The position numbers and the translations under genes are program-made. Below the pieces are notes generated by a model, which did not search any database, was not told the DNA's origin, and saw only the letters and a list, made by a program, of their open reading frames with translations. A stretch of DNA of 52,673 nucleotides from Blattamonas nauphoetae (taxonomy: Eukaryota; Preaxostyla; Oxymonadida), in contig JARBJD010000431.1 of assembly GCA_033064195.1 (NCBI GenBank), forward strand, positions 1-52,673. The letters are read 5' to 3'. Below are positions 43,210-50,892 of the stretch, in pieces; the first letter of the stretch is position 1; every line of letters begins with the position of its first letter.

Positions 43210-43603
43210 GATCAACCAGAAATTCGTAGTACTCTTTGATTATTTTTCCATTGATTGTCTCTTGTGTTTCCATCTCGATTGATTCACCAGAACTGTCTTT
43301 GAACCAGATCTTCACAATTGATTGTCGAGTAGTTAATTCCCACTTCTTTCGCTTCGCAATCTGTTCATTACAGAAAGCAACAAACGAGTCATTGAATGCG
43401 TCTGTCTGAATCCAATCACTATGGATTGTGATGTGCTGCGGAATGTCTTTTGAAATCACTATTGTTGAACCAGTAATCTCTTCTTTCACATGGATGAGTT
43501 TGCAGTCGAGAAAGTGAACATATTTTTGATTTCTGGAATTGCTAAAATCATGAGGTAATTGAGCAGTGTGAGAATTCTGAATTGAGAAGTATCGTTTGAC
43601 CAT
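43193..43603 (-). CDS. M4 small capsid candidate (single jelly-roll size)
   Basis: 136 residues from the ATG at 43603 (MVKRYFSIQNSHTAQLPHDF). Strand-like segments are YVHFLDCKLIHVKEE, HITIHSDWIQTDAF, SIVKIWFKDSSGESIEM, and the end YYEFLVDLMLEY. Polintons typically encode a minor single jelly-roll capsid protein near the major capsid gene; size, beta character and position fit, but no decisive motif is visible. TTTTATTTTTGAATAAAACACAA upstream is the class I motif. The gene is conserved in M1, M3 and M4. Confidence 0.7.
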   Translation of the reverse strand: MVKRYFSIQNSHTAQLPHDFSNSRNQKYVHFLDCKLIHVKEEITGSTIVISKDIPQHITIHSDWIQTDAFNDSFVAFCNEQIAKRKKWELTTRQSIVKIWFKDSSGESIEMETQETINGKIIKEYYEFLVDLMLEY

Positions 43604-43643
43604 TTGTGTTTTATTCAAAAATAAAATATCAGATTTGTTCTAT

Positions 43644-45332
43644 TCAATAACCTCTCTTCACCTCTTCATATGCTTCTTGGAGACGACGATCAATGACATA
43701 TCGCACTCGTGGTTGTCCATTCTCAATCCAGAACAACCAATATGTAGCTTGATGTAATGCCAATATTGGTGGAGGGGGACCTTCTGGAGTTGATGTGAAA
43801 TATGGATCCAGAGCACCTTGGTTGATTGGTGATCCTCTGAAGACAATATTCACTGATTCGGCTGTCGAAATCCCTTCTTCCCCACCAGCTATTTCACTTC
43901 GATCTGTTGGGACCATGAATGTGAAGCAAGTCTCATCTGTGATGGGTCTTCTTCTCGATCTTTGTTTTTCTTCTCTATTGAAGATATATTTATAAACGCG
44001 AGATGAACAAATGGAATTCTCAAACTCTTCTGTTGCGGAACAACCAATGAAATCACCATTCACCATCATCATTTGATAGAACTCTGGTGATATTGTTGAC
44101 ATCGGGAAATTGGGAAAGTTGGATCCAAGCATTTCGAATTGACCAACATATTGAGGATTTCTGAAGACTGTCCATTCGTTTGGTCTTTCAGGGAATAAAC
44201 ACATTAGATTCATCAGATTGTTGAATTTGATACTAATGTTCGATCTCACTCCCATCGCTGTTGCTTTTGATTGAAATGATTGTGTGTCAATTCTTTCTGC
44301 TTTCAGAACATAAAGAGTCTTCGAATAAGTGTTGAAGAGGGATTGTTTTGTTGCATCAGTCATTTGATATCCATAACAAACTGTCGTGACTTTGTCCACT
44401 GATGAAGCAAGAACTGTGGTTGTGTGTTCCATAGTTAAAATCTCCACAACATCCCCAGATGTGGTCATCATTTGTTGTACTGGATTTCCTATTTGTGTAA
44501 ATTCCTGTGAAACAGTTGTGAATTCTCCATGGTACATTAATTCCATGTCTCGTGGACGCGCTATTTCTGACAAAGGCTTTCCGTTATAACGGTCCGTACT
44601 ATCTTGAAGTATTTTTCGAATGACTGTAGAGGTTCGAATTGGACAATACACAAGTGAATCAGTCGTTAAATGAAATCTCAATCGCAGATTACCAAAGATG
44701 GAATTTGGGTACTGATCAAAGGTACTCAGTGGAAGGAGATTCACAAATGGAATCACTAACGGAATAGTAAATGTAAGGGGTTGTCCATCCAACGAACCCT
44801 CCACGTTAATGTGATAGAATCCACAGACACTCGGATCCATTCTCTGAACATTGTCCCACAGGCTATAACAATGCTTCATGTTGTTTTTCTCCTCAAATGA
44901 CTTGAAAGTGTGATACAGAAATGATTCATGGATGTGATTGTTCTGGAGTGTATTGTCAATAATGTTTCCTTGACTATCGACGAGTCTCATGTCCCGAATT
45001 GCATCTGAGGATGATTTGAATCCGTAGAACATTCCACGAAGTCCAAGATAAGAATTACTGTTACCGTCTGAATCCAATCTCGGAACAGTAACAGTAAGAT
45101 CGATACGCAAATGACTCTTCGAAAACTCAGTAACATCATGGCCATCATAGCACAATGGAACTTCAATCTCATCTCCAATTCTGCATGGCATAGGAGGATT
45201 TGTTGGATGCACTTCCTGAATTGAAGATACATGAGGTTCTGAATCCCATTGTTTTGGAATATACGATTGCACTTCAATTTGTTCGATTAGTGTCGATGTT
45301 GGTTTGGATTGATTTGATCTGATACTTCTCAT
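43644..45332 (-). CDS. M4 large capsid protein 1 (double jelly-roll candidate)
   Basis: 562 residues. Signature segments: HPTNPPMPCRIGDEIEVPL (about 35-55), a helical SSSDAIRDMRLVDSQGNII, NNLLPLSTFDQYPNSIFGNLRLRFHL-like strands near 195-220, FTQIGNPVQQ (about 275), GYQMTDATKQSL, a PERPNEWTVFRNPQY loop, and a carboxy YWLFWIENGQPRVRYVIDRRL. Length, beta content and position match Polinton major capsid proteins of the double jelly-roll type. It is a paralogue of the adjacent 621-residue protein (see findings). Class I motif TTTTTTTATTTTTCTATAA precedes the ATG. It looks whole. Confidence 0.78.
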   Translation of the reverse strand: MRSIRSNQSKPTSTLIEQIEVQSYIPKQWDSEPHVSSIQEVHPTNPPMPCRIGDEIEVPLCYDGHDVTEFSKSHLRIDLTVTVPRLDSDGNSNSYLGLRGMFYGFKSSSDAIRDMRLVDSQGNIIDNTLQNNHIHESFLYHTFKSFEEKNNMKHCYSLWDNVQRMDPSVCGFYHINVEGSLDGQPLTFTIPLVIPFVNLLPLSTFDQYPNSIFGNLRLRFHLTTDSLVYCPIRTSTVIRKILQDSTDRYNGKPLSEIARPRDMELMYHGEFTTVSQEFTQIGNPVQQMMTTSGDVVEILTMEHTTTVLASSVDKVTTVCYGYQMTDATKQSLFNTYSKTLYVLKAERIDTQSFQSKATAMGVRSNISIKFNNLMNLMCLFPERPNEWTVFRNPQYVGQFEMLGSNFPNFPMSTISPEFYQMMMVNGDFIGCSATEEFENSICSSRVYKYIFNREEKQRSRRRPITDETCFTFMVPTDRSEIAGGEEGISTAESVNIVFRGSPINQGALDPYFTSTPEGPPPPILALHQATYWLFWIENGQPRVRYVIDRRLQEAYEEVKRGY

Positions 45333-45355
45333 TTATAGAAAAATAAAAAAATACA
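45333..45355 (-). promoter_or_regulatory. Class I upstream motif (TTTTTTATTTTTCTATAA)
   Basis: Immediately before the ATG of large capsid protein 1. Similar motifs precede the ATGs at 47246, 47574, 47920, 48576, 49582, 50856 and the integrases at 1517 and 13916, usually ending within 1-8 bases of the ATG. 5' leaders would therefore be very short. A promoter or initiator role is inference. Confidence 0.55.
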
Positions 45356-45380
45356 ATATCATTATTTTCTTTTGTCATTT

Positions 45381-47246
45381 TCAATTTGGAATAATTCCTA
45401 AATCTTTATGTAATGTTTTCAATGTGTGATTTGGATAGTACTCAACTTTTGGTTCACCATTGCTGTATCGCAAGACCCACCACGTTGTTGCAGTGGTTGC
45501 TAGAATCGGTGCTGGAGGATGTGTAAATGTTGTCATATCACCACCACTTTGACTTGGGTTGTATACATTATAGTATGTGTCAATATTACCTTGATAAATC
45601 GGTTGAGATCTCAAAGTGACAGCAACGTTTCCTATTGAACTGATGGAATCATTGCAGTTCGTTGGACATCCACTTCTCTGGGTTGAGAAGCATAAAAGAA
45701 AATCAGAATTGTCATGAATTGGTCGTACTCTTGTCATTGTCTCATAGGGATAATTCTGATCACCTGTGAGTTTCTCTTCAACGAGAGAATCTGTAAGTGA
45801 TCGCTCCAAATCATCTGGAACAGTTAGATAAGAATCAAGGTTGAGAGTTGACAATGCGATCTGATAAAAGCGAGCTCCAATTGTGGTTGTCGGTTGATCT
45901 GGATAGTATTTGTCGAGTAATTTCACTTGGATGTTCTTCTGCATTGGATTGTGGAAACACGTGACTTCATTGTCATAGTGACGGAAGAGGAGCATGATAT
46001 CCTTAGCATTTACAACCACCATCATCTGAGTACAATCAATTCCTGTTGCCGTTGGTGCCTTCTGAAATGGATAGAATGAGATCTTCTCTGCTGGAAAGGT
46101 TCCAGGACGATTCTGATACATCTCTTTAAGCTTCAATTTTGCATCTTTTTTCATATTGTATCCAGCACTCATGCAATACACATCATCAATTTGATATTGC
46201 AATATATTCAGTGAGATGTACTGATCCACGAATTCTGGTTCTTTAGTGACTGTTCCAGCTGTATTATACACGATGTCTTGAGTCACTGTTGGTTGCTGAA
46301 ATGATTGACCAATTTGAACGAAATTCTTTGTGCATGAGGTGACAAGATTGGTCAGGAAATATGGACGATGTTGAATACAATTGAGAATTGCTGCTTTAAT
46401 AGTTGGCGCTGCTGCTGTTCCAGTTACGAGTGATGATAGTGTATCTTTCAAAGTGAGTTCAGGATTTACAGAACAACAAACAAATGCATCTTCATTCATG
46501 TGCACACTCAATTTCAAATCGCCAAAGAGACATTTTGGATAGTCAGTCATCCCTGAGAATATCAGTAGATCTTCAAGATTGATCGACACACGAATTGGGA
46601 CATCAATAGTGTCTTGAAACACTCCTGTTCCAGATGTTGTGGTGAAGTCTGACAATGGAATGTAGACACCAGCAACCGATTCATCATGATTCCAGGCATT
46701 TTGCCAAGGTGTGTGACAATGTTTTCGATTCTCCAATTGACTCTTTGGTTTGATCATATTGTAGATGTGCGATTCCTTTGAAACGTCATTGTTTGCAGTG
46801 CTAATGATTCGTTGATTGTTGTGAAGAACAGTGAATCTACTAAAGATTGATGCTGAATGTTTGAGTCCAACGAACATGAAGATTCTCTCATTTGAGTATG
46901 ATCCAACTTTGTCTGGGGTAATGTCCCAATTGTTGACTTTTAAAGTCGTTGTGATTGTGAATGTAATGAAGGAATCATCGTTTTGGCAAATGTCTTGATT
47001 ACCTGTCAATGGAATGATTATTTCTTGTCCTTTGTAGAATCGTGAATTCTCTGATGGTTTCAATTCTTGAATAGAAGTACTGTGAGCTCCATCATTCATG
47101 AGGTAATTAATGTGATGTTCGGACATCAGTTGTTGTTGGATTTGACCAATATCATCTCGTGTGTATTCTATCCTTCCAGTTGTATTTCCAGTCAATGATG
47201 ATGCTCCTGTTCCTTTGTTTGTCAGATGTGTTATATGCGAGTTCAT
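45381..47246 (-). CDS. M4 large capsid protein 2 (double jelly-roll candidate)
   Basis: 621 residues starting MNSHITHLTNKGTGASSL. Segments parallel to protein 1: SIQELKPSENSRFYKGQEI against SIQEVHPTNPPMPCRIGDE; VAGVYIPLSDF against VCGFYHINVE; YPKCLFGDLKLSVHM against YPNSIFGNLRLRFHL; FVQIGQSFQQ against FTQIGNPVQQ; and a closing TTWWVLRYSNGEPKVEYYPNHTL against YWLFWIENGQPRVRYVIDRRL. The order and spacing agree, so the two genes come from one duplication. One is probably the main hexon-like capsomer and the other a specialised capsomer; which is which cannot be told. It looks whole. Confidence 0.78.
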   Translation of the reverse strand: MNSHITHLTNKGTGASSLTGNTTGRIEYTRDDIGQIQQQLMSEHHINYLMNDGAHSTSIQELKPSENSRFYKGQEIIIPLTGNQDICQNDDSFITFTITTTLKVNNWDITPDKVGSYSNERIFMFVGLKHSASIFSRFTVLHNNQRIISTANNDVSKESHIYNMIKPKSQLENRKHCHTPWQNAWNHDESVAGVYIPLSDFTTTSGTGVFQDTIDVPIRVSINLEDLLIFSGMTDYPKCLFGDLKLSVHMNEDAFVCCSVNPELTLKDTLSSLVTGTAAAPTIKAAILNCIQHRPYFLTNLVTSCTKNFVQIGQSFQQPTVTQDIVYNTAGTVTKEPEFVDQYISLNILQYQIDDVYCMSAGYNMKKDAKLKLKEMYQNRPGTFPAEKISFYPFQKAPTATGIDCTQMMVVVNAKDIMLLFRHYDNEVTCFHNPMQKNIQVKLLDKYYPDQPTTTIGARFYQIALSTLNLDSYLTVPDDLERSLTDSLVEEKLTGDQNYPYETMTRVRPIHDNSDFLLCFSTQRSGCPTNCNDSISSIGNVAVTLRSQPIYQGNIDTYYNVYNPSQSGGDMTTFTHPPAPILATTATTWWVLRYSNGEPKVEYYPNHTLKTLHKDLGIIPN

Positions 47247-47274
47247 TTTATCAAAAATAAAAAAACAAGAATGC

Positions 47275-47574
47275 TTATTTCTTTTTGACTTTCTTCTTTG
47301 GTTTTGGTTTCAGCTTTTCTTCTAGTTTCAGTATTTCGCCTCTGAGCTTGTTCGCTACTGCAGTGTTTCCTTCATTGATTGCTTGCTCATAGTGTGCCAT
47401 CTTTTCTGCATGGATTTGCTGATCCGATTTCACATCTGGAATCATCTCCACTCCTGTCTGTGCTACCTTAGAAATCAATGGTCCAACAAAGGGGATGAGA
47501 TTCAGAAATGGAGCTCCAACTCTGAGTATATTTTTTCCAACTGCTGCTAATTTTGATAACCAACCTGGTGCCAT
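47275..47574 (-). CDS. M4 MAPG small protein 1 (amphipathic start, lysine tail)
   Basis: 99 residues from the ATG at 47574: MAPGWLSKLAAVGKNILRV, then a hydrophobic PFLNLIPFVGPLISKVAQT, a helical EQAINEGNTAVANKLRGE, and a tail of KPKPKKKVKKK. An amphipathic, membrane-active start with a basic DNA- or capsid-binding tail is the layout of adenovirus protein VI/X-like minor virion proteins, so a membrane-penetration or core role is possible (inference). The upstream extension of the open frame has no better start. Confidence 0.65.
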   Translation of the reverse strand: MAPGWLSKLAAVGKNILRVGAPFLNLIPFVGPLISKVAQTGVEMIPDVKSDQQIHAEKMAHYEQAINEGNTAVANKLRGEILKLEEKLKPKPKKKVKKK

Positions 47575-47611
47575 TTTAGGAAAATAAAAATATTCGAATA
47601 CTAGTGAATGT

Positions 47612-47920
47612 TTATCCTTTGAATTGAATTTTGGAATTTGACGAGAGTGGCATATCATCATTTGAGAATCGTCCATTTCGTGGAGGTTCATATTCGATCA
47701 TCTGTGGTTTTTGTGCTCGATTGATCGCCATATTTTGTTGATAAACGTCCATCATTCCTCCTAATCCATTAAGTATTCCACCTGCTGTTTGTCCGAATTT
47801 ACTGTTCGTTTGAGAGAGCAATCCACCACCGACTTGAAGTAATGTTGGAGCTAGAGGTTTGATGAATTGAAAGAATTGCTTGCCGATATTTTTGAGTTTG
47901 TTGAAACTTCCTGGTGCCAT
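47612..47920 (-). CDS. M4 MAPG small protein 2 (glycine-rich)
   Basis: 102 residues: MAPGSFNKLKNIGKQFFQF, then LLQVGGGLLSQTNSKFGQT, AGGILNGLGGMMDVYQQNM, then a polar Pro/Arg-rich part (YEPPRNGRFSNDDMPLSSN) ending KIQFKG. The shared MAPG start and amphipathic first helix link it with MAPG protein 1; the pair may derive from one gene. A minor virion protein is likely. The class I motif precedes it. It looks whole. Confidence 0.65.
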   Translation of the reverse strand: MAPGSFNKLKNIGKQFFQFIKPLAPTLLQVGGGLLSQTNSKFGQTAGGILNGLGGMMDVYQQNMAINRAQKPQMIEYEPPRNGRFSNDDMPLSSNSKIQFKG

Positions 47921-47991
47921 TTATAGAAAAATAAAAAATACAATTCATTTATAATTTTAACGAGGAAAAAATCTCAGAAGAGATTTCTACC

Positions 47992-48069
47992 CTACCGGGG
48001 TATTGCTTTCGTCAGAGAAATGCCATAATTGAGGATGGTGTTGTATGCTTCGTTATAGGCAATACTCAT
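47992..48069 (-). CDS. M4 short conserved ORF (25 codons), uncertain
   Basis: MSIAYNEAYNTILNYGISLT then KAIPR. Similar text occurs in M1 (about 9135-9220), so it is conserved between copies. It lies just after the 150-residue gene. It may be a tiny gene or part of a neighbour. Confidence 0.3.
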   Translation of the reverse strand: MSIAYNEAYNTILNYGISLTKAIPR

Positions 48070-48126
48070 ATCTTTTCCACCAACAAGGATCTTGAAAATG
48101 GTTCTAAACACTGGGAGTTTATTCAG

Positions 48127-48576
48127 TCATAAACACTTGTCAGACAGGTCATCCAGTTCAATCACCACATCATTGATTCCAGTGAGTGTAGCAATCAGTG
48201 CACATAAATCACTTTGGTTTGTGATTAGTTTCTTTGATGGTTCAATTAGGTTGTTCAATAGTTTCTTTTCACAGGCAAATGCATTCTTGTAGACGAGCAG
48301 CAACTGATCTTTGAATGCTGAAATATTTGATGTGTATTCTCGTAGTGGAATAGAACGACTCTGGATTGGAGCTGATGGATATGTCTCGAGTGGTGGATCA
48401 TAAGCACCTGGAACATTCTCTAGTTCAACATGAGCGCTTTGTTCATTACGATCTTCGAGTTTTGATCTTCCCGAAGTTGATCCTTTATTATCGATGATGA
48501 CATTGTTGGTGATTGACGTTGGAACTGAAGAAGAACTTGTGTGTTTCGTAAATTGACAACTTAGAATTGGTTGCAT
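48127..48576 (-). CDS. M4 unknown ~150-residue protein
   Basis: Starts MQPILSCQFTKHTSSSS. The first half is Ser/Thr/Pro-rich and polar; the second half is helical (FKDQLLLVYKNAFACEKKL, IEPSKKLITNQSDLCALIA, TLTGINDVVIELDDL). The class I TTTTTTATTTTTATAGAAAG precedes the ATG. It sits among virion genes and is conserved in M1. No family recognised; a minor virion or scaffolding protein is a guess. Confidence 0.6.
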   Translation of the reverse strand: MQPILSCQFTKHTSSSSVPTSITNNVIIDNKGSTSGRSKLEDRNEQSAHVELENVPGAYDPPLETYPSAPIQSRSIPLREYTSNISAFKDQLLLVYKNAFACEKKLLNNLIEPSKKLITNQSDLCALIATLTGINDVVIELDDLSDKCL

Positions 48577-48634
48577 CACTTTCTATAAAAATAAAAAATA
48601 TATATTAATGTTTTTAATCAGACATTTCTTTCTG

Positions 48635-49582
48635 TTACTGAGTATATTGAGAGTAGGCAGGCATATGTCCTGTTTGATATTGATCGATATCATTATCATC
48701 TGTTCTTGTTGTATATGCTTTGCGTGTCAGAGTACTAATCTCTGATGCTATATTTGCATTATGTCTCCCAAGGAATGTTTGCAAATCTTCTTGACTTGTG
48801 ATAAATTCTAGAAACTGTGGATACACCTGCTCCTTGAAATCCTTTCTTTTCTTCATTCTCTGATGTCCTTCGTTGCTACTGTCGAATCCTGAAAGATGTT
48901 CTTCAAGCCATTTGTCCCACATTTGTGATGCTACTTTCGATTGAATTGAATTGAACACCATATTGTCTATTACTCTTTTCCCTGTATCTGCTGGATTATC
49001 TCGACTGGCACGAGTTATTCCCAATGTGTTTGTCATGAAGTCACCAACAGCTTTCTTCATTATTGCATATGGTTGTTGTGATCTTTGTGCTTGCATGTCT
49101 CCATAGCTGATGTCTCGATAATTGGATGGTAAATCGTATGTTCCATTCTTGAGGAAATTAGAGTGTGAAGCTTTGATTCTCCTTCCGAATTGGCGATTAA
49201 ATGCTGTATATGATGTCTGTTTTCGCTTGTCTGGTGTTGGATTCATTGCGTAGTATGTCTCTTTGACTGGTCTACTGTTGTATGGAGCTAGCATGGCACC
49301 ATTGACTGCAATCAAATCTTTCGTCTCATTATCGTAGACCATCACATCTGGGATTTTTCCATGTTGTTCCATGAGAACAGTCCAATTCTGTCCAGTTCTC
49401 TTAATGTACTCAAGCGCTGATGGATAACTACTGAGGGCATCGTTCCATCTGGTTTGAATATCATCGTCAGCATAGATTCTTTTCAATGCTGCTTGACTTT
49501 GCTCAGCGTATCTCATTTTTGGTTTCTTCTCTCTTGTTTTTCTTTGTGGTTGGTTGTACACAATCTGTGGTATCATTGACAT
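48635..49582 (-). CDS. M4 unknown ~315-residue protein
   Basis: From the ATG at 49582 (MSMIPQIVYNQPQRKTREKK). A basic amino end, a mid region DVMVYDNETKDLIAVNGAM, then RRIKASHSNFLKNGTYDLP, NMVFNSIQSKVASQMWDKW, and a polar carboxy end. It is divergently placed from the ATPase with ~53 bases between the ATGs, so they share a control region with a class I motif on this side and a class II motif on the other. Conserved in M1. I do not recognise it; a Maverick protease would be expected somewhere in this part of the map, but I see no catalytic signature. Confidence 0.65.
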   Translation of the reverse strand: MSMIPQIVYNQPQRKTREKKPKMRYAEQSQAALKRIYADDDIQTRWNDALSSYPSALEYIKRTGQNWTVLMEQHGKIPDVMVYDNETKDLIAVNGAMLAPYNSRPVKETYYAMNPTPDKRKQTSYTAFNRQFGRRIKASHSNFLKNGTYDLPSNYRDISYGDMQAQRSQQPYAIMKKAVGDFMTNTLGITRASRDNPADTGKRVIDNMVFNSIQSKVASQMWDKWLEEHLSGFDSSNEGHQRMKKRKDFKEQVYPQFLEFITSQEDLQTFLGRHNANIASEISTLTRKAYTTRTDDNDIDQYQTGHMPAYSQYTQ

Positions 49583-49635
49583 TTCATACAAAATAAAAAA
49601 ACCAAAAGTATATTTTAATTAGAGTTAAATCACAA

Positions 49636-50526
49636 ATGAACAAATCGAATATGGCTAAACCAGAGGTTTCGCGGAGGGTGGAACACTTGTCTCTAACAGC
49701 ATACGTGAATGCTAAATTGAGTGAAGCATCAAATAGGAATGTTTCTCATGAAGTGCAATCACAAATACATCCAGACTTGAATTTCAATCGCAATAGTGTG
49801 AATGTCCTTGTCGGAAACAGAGGAAGTGGGAAAACATTCAATGCTCTTCGAGAGGTTGCCAAGCTCCAGAATGTTCAGGTTCGGAATGAACTGTTTCACT
49901 TGTTTGTCTTCGTTACAGATAAGAACATTGATCCAACCTTCGATAAATTCAAACCAATACTGAATGTTCCTTATGTGAAAGTTAAATACGATGATGCTCT
50001 ACCATTTCTGTTGGAACTCTCTGAATCAAAAGCAGCGTATGAAGAGATCATAGACAACCAGTGGCAGAATAAAATCACTGATGAATGCCGAGAAGATCTC
50101 TTTGACTCACTTTACATTGATGATTTCTCAGTGAAGAATCTCCAAACGATTATCCTCCTTGATGACTGTCGCAGAATTCTTGGTGAACGTCGAACATCCA
50201 AAAATAGAATGACAATGATGGACCTATTACTGGAGAATCGACAACCGAAATTCACTTTCTTTCTGACGATGCATGAGCTGTTCAGTCTGTCAGCAGATAT
50301 GAAGTCAAACATTGATTCAATGTGGATCTTTGGAGGATTCAACAAAGAACGAATCAGTCGAGTATATCCTCAGTTGAACTCACCAATTGATATTCGACAA
50401 TTCTGGAATGTCTATCAACGAAAACAAAAATGTGAAGCAGTTATTCTTCGATACAATACAGATGGAGTAGCACTGAATGAGATCAACAAAGATGGGTTAA
50501 TCAGAAGGGTCAGAGAACTCTTGTAG
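49636..50526 (+). CDS. M4 genome-packaging ATPase (A32/FtsK-HerA type)
   Basis: 296 residues. Walker A is in NVLVGNRGSGKTFNAL (about residue 60). Walker B is in TIILLDDCRRILGERRTS (about 175). A conserved FFLTMHELFSLSADMKSNI carries the sensor-like region. Length and motif spacing match the Polinton/poxvirus A32-type packaging ATPase, which drives DNA into the capsid. It is the only virion gene on the plus strand besides the fibre, and it has the class II rather than class I upstream motif. It converges with the coiled-coil gene with a 30-base overlap. It looks whole. Confidence 0.9.
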   Translation: MNKSNMAKPEVSRRVEHLSLTAYVNAKLSEASNRNVSHEVQSQIHPDLNFNRNSVNVLVGNRGSGKTFNALREVAKLQNVQVRNELFHLFVFVTDKNIDPTFDKFKPILNVPYVKVKYDDALPFLLELSESKAAYEEIIDNQWQNKITDECREDLFDSLYIDDFSVKNLQTIILLDDCRRILGERRTSKNRMTMMDLLLENRQPKFTFFLTMHELFSLSADMKSNIDSMWIFGGFNKERISRVYPQLNSPIDIRQFWNVYQRKQKCEAVILRYNTDGVALNEINKDGLIRRVRELL

Positions 50527-50856
50527 AAGGTTCCCAATGGTCTCGTCAAGACTTCGAAGCCTCATGCTGAGAGTATCTGTTAACGTTCGAATTGATTCTT
50601 CAATGTCGGATAATCTTTGGTCAATCGAGAGTAAATTAGGAGTAGTGGAAGCATCATTATATTTTTTCCTCAACGCAATCTCACCTCTTATTTTTGTTAT
50701 TCGATATCCATCAATTTGGATCATCCTATTCAGTTTCTGAGTTGTGTACTCATTCAGTTCTTTTCTATTCTTCTCCAAATATCTCTGAAAGTCGTGGATG
50801 TTTGTGAACTCTTTCTGTTCAGGATCAAACGGTTCTAAAATTTTCAGTGATGACAT
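50497..50856 (-). CDS. M4 coiled-coil small protein
   Basis: 119 residues: MSSLKILEPFDPEQKEFTN, a Lys/Arg-rich middle (KNRKELNEYTTQKLNRMIQ), and a long heptad-like carboxy helix (SIDQRLSDIEESIRTLTDTL...RSLDETIGNLLQEFSD) typical of a dimeric or trimeric coiled coil. It lies between the ATPase and integrase and has the class I motif upstream (ATTTTTATTCCATTGAA). Conserved in M1 with a longer amino end. Role unknown. Confidence 0.65.
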   Translation of the reverse strand: MSSLKILEPFDPEQKEFTNIHDFQRYLEKNRKELNEYTTQKLNRMIQIDGYRITKIRGEIALRKKYNDASTTPNLLSIDQRLSDIEESIRTLTDTLSMRLRSLDETIGNLLQEFSDPSD

Positions 50857-50892
50857 TTCAATGGAATAAAAATATCGGAAACAATTTCGAAA

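Noticed and set aside
48635-49582. Adenovirus-type maturation protease
   Set aside because: The family often has one in this region, but no His/Asp/Cys catalytic pattern could be seen in this or the neighbouring proteins.
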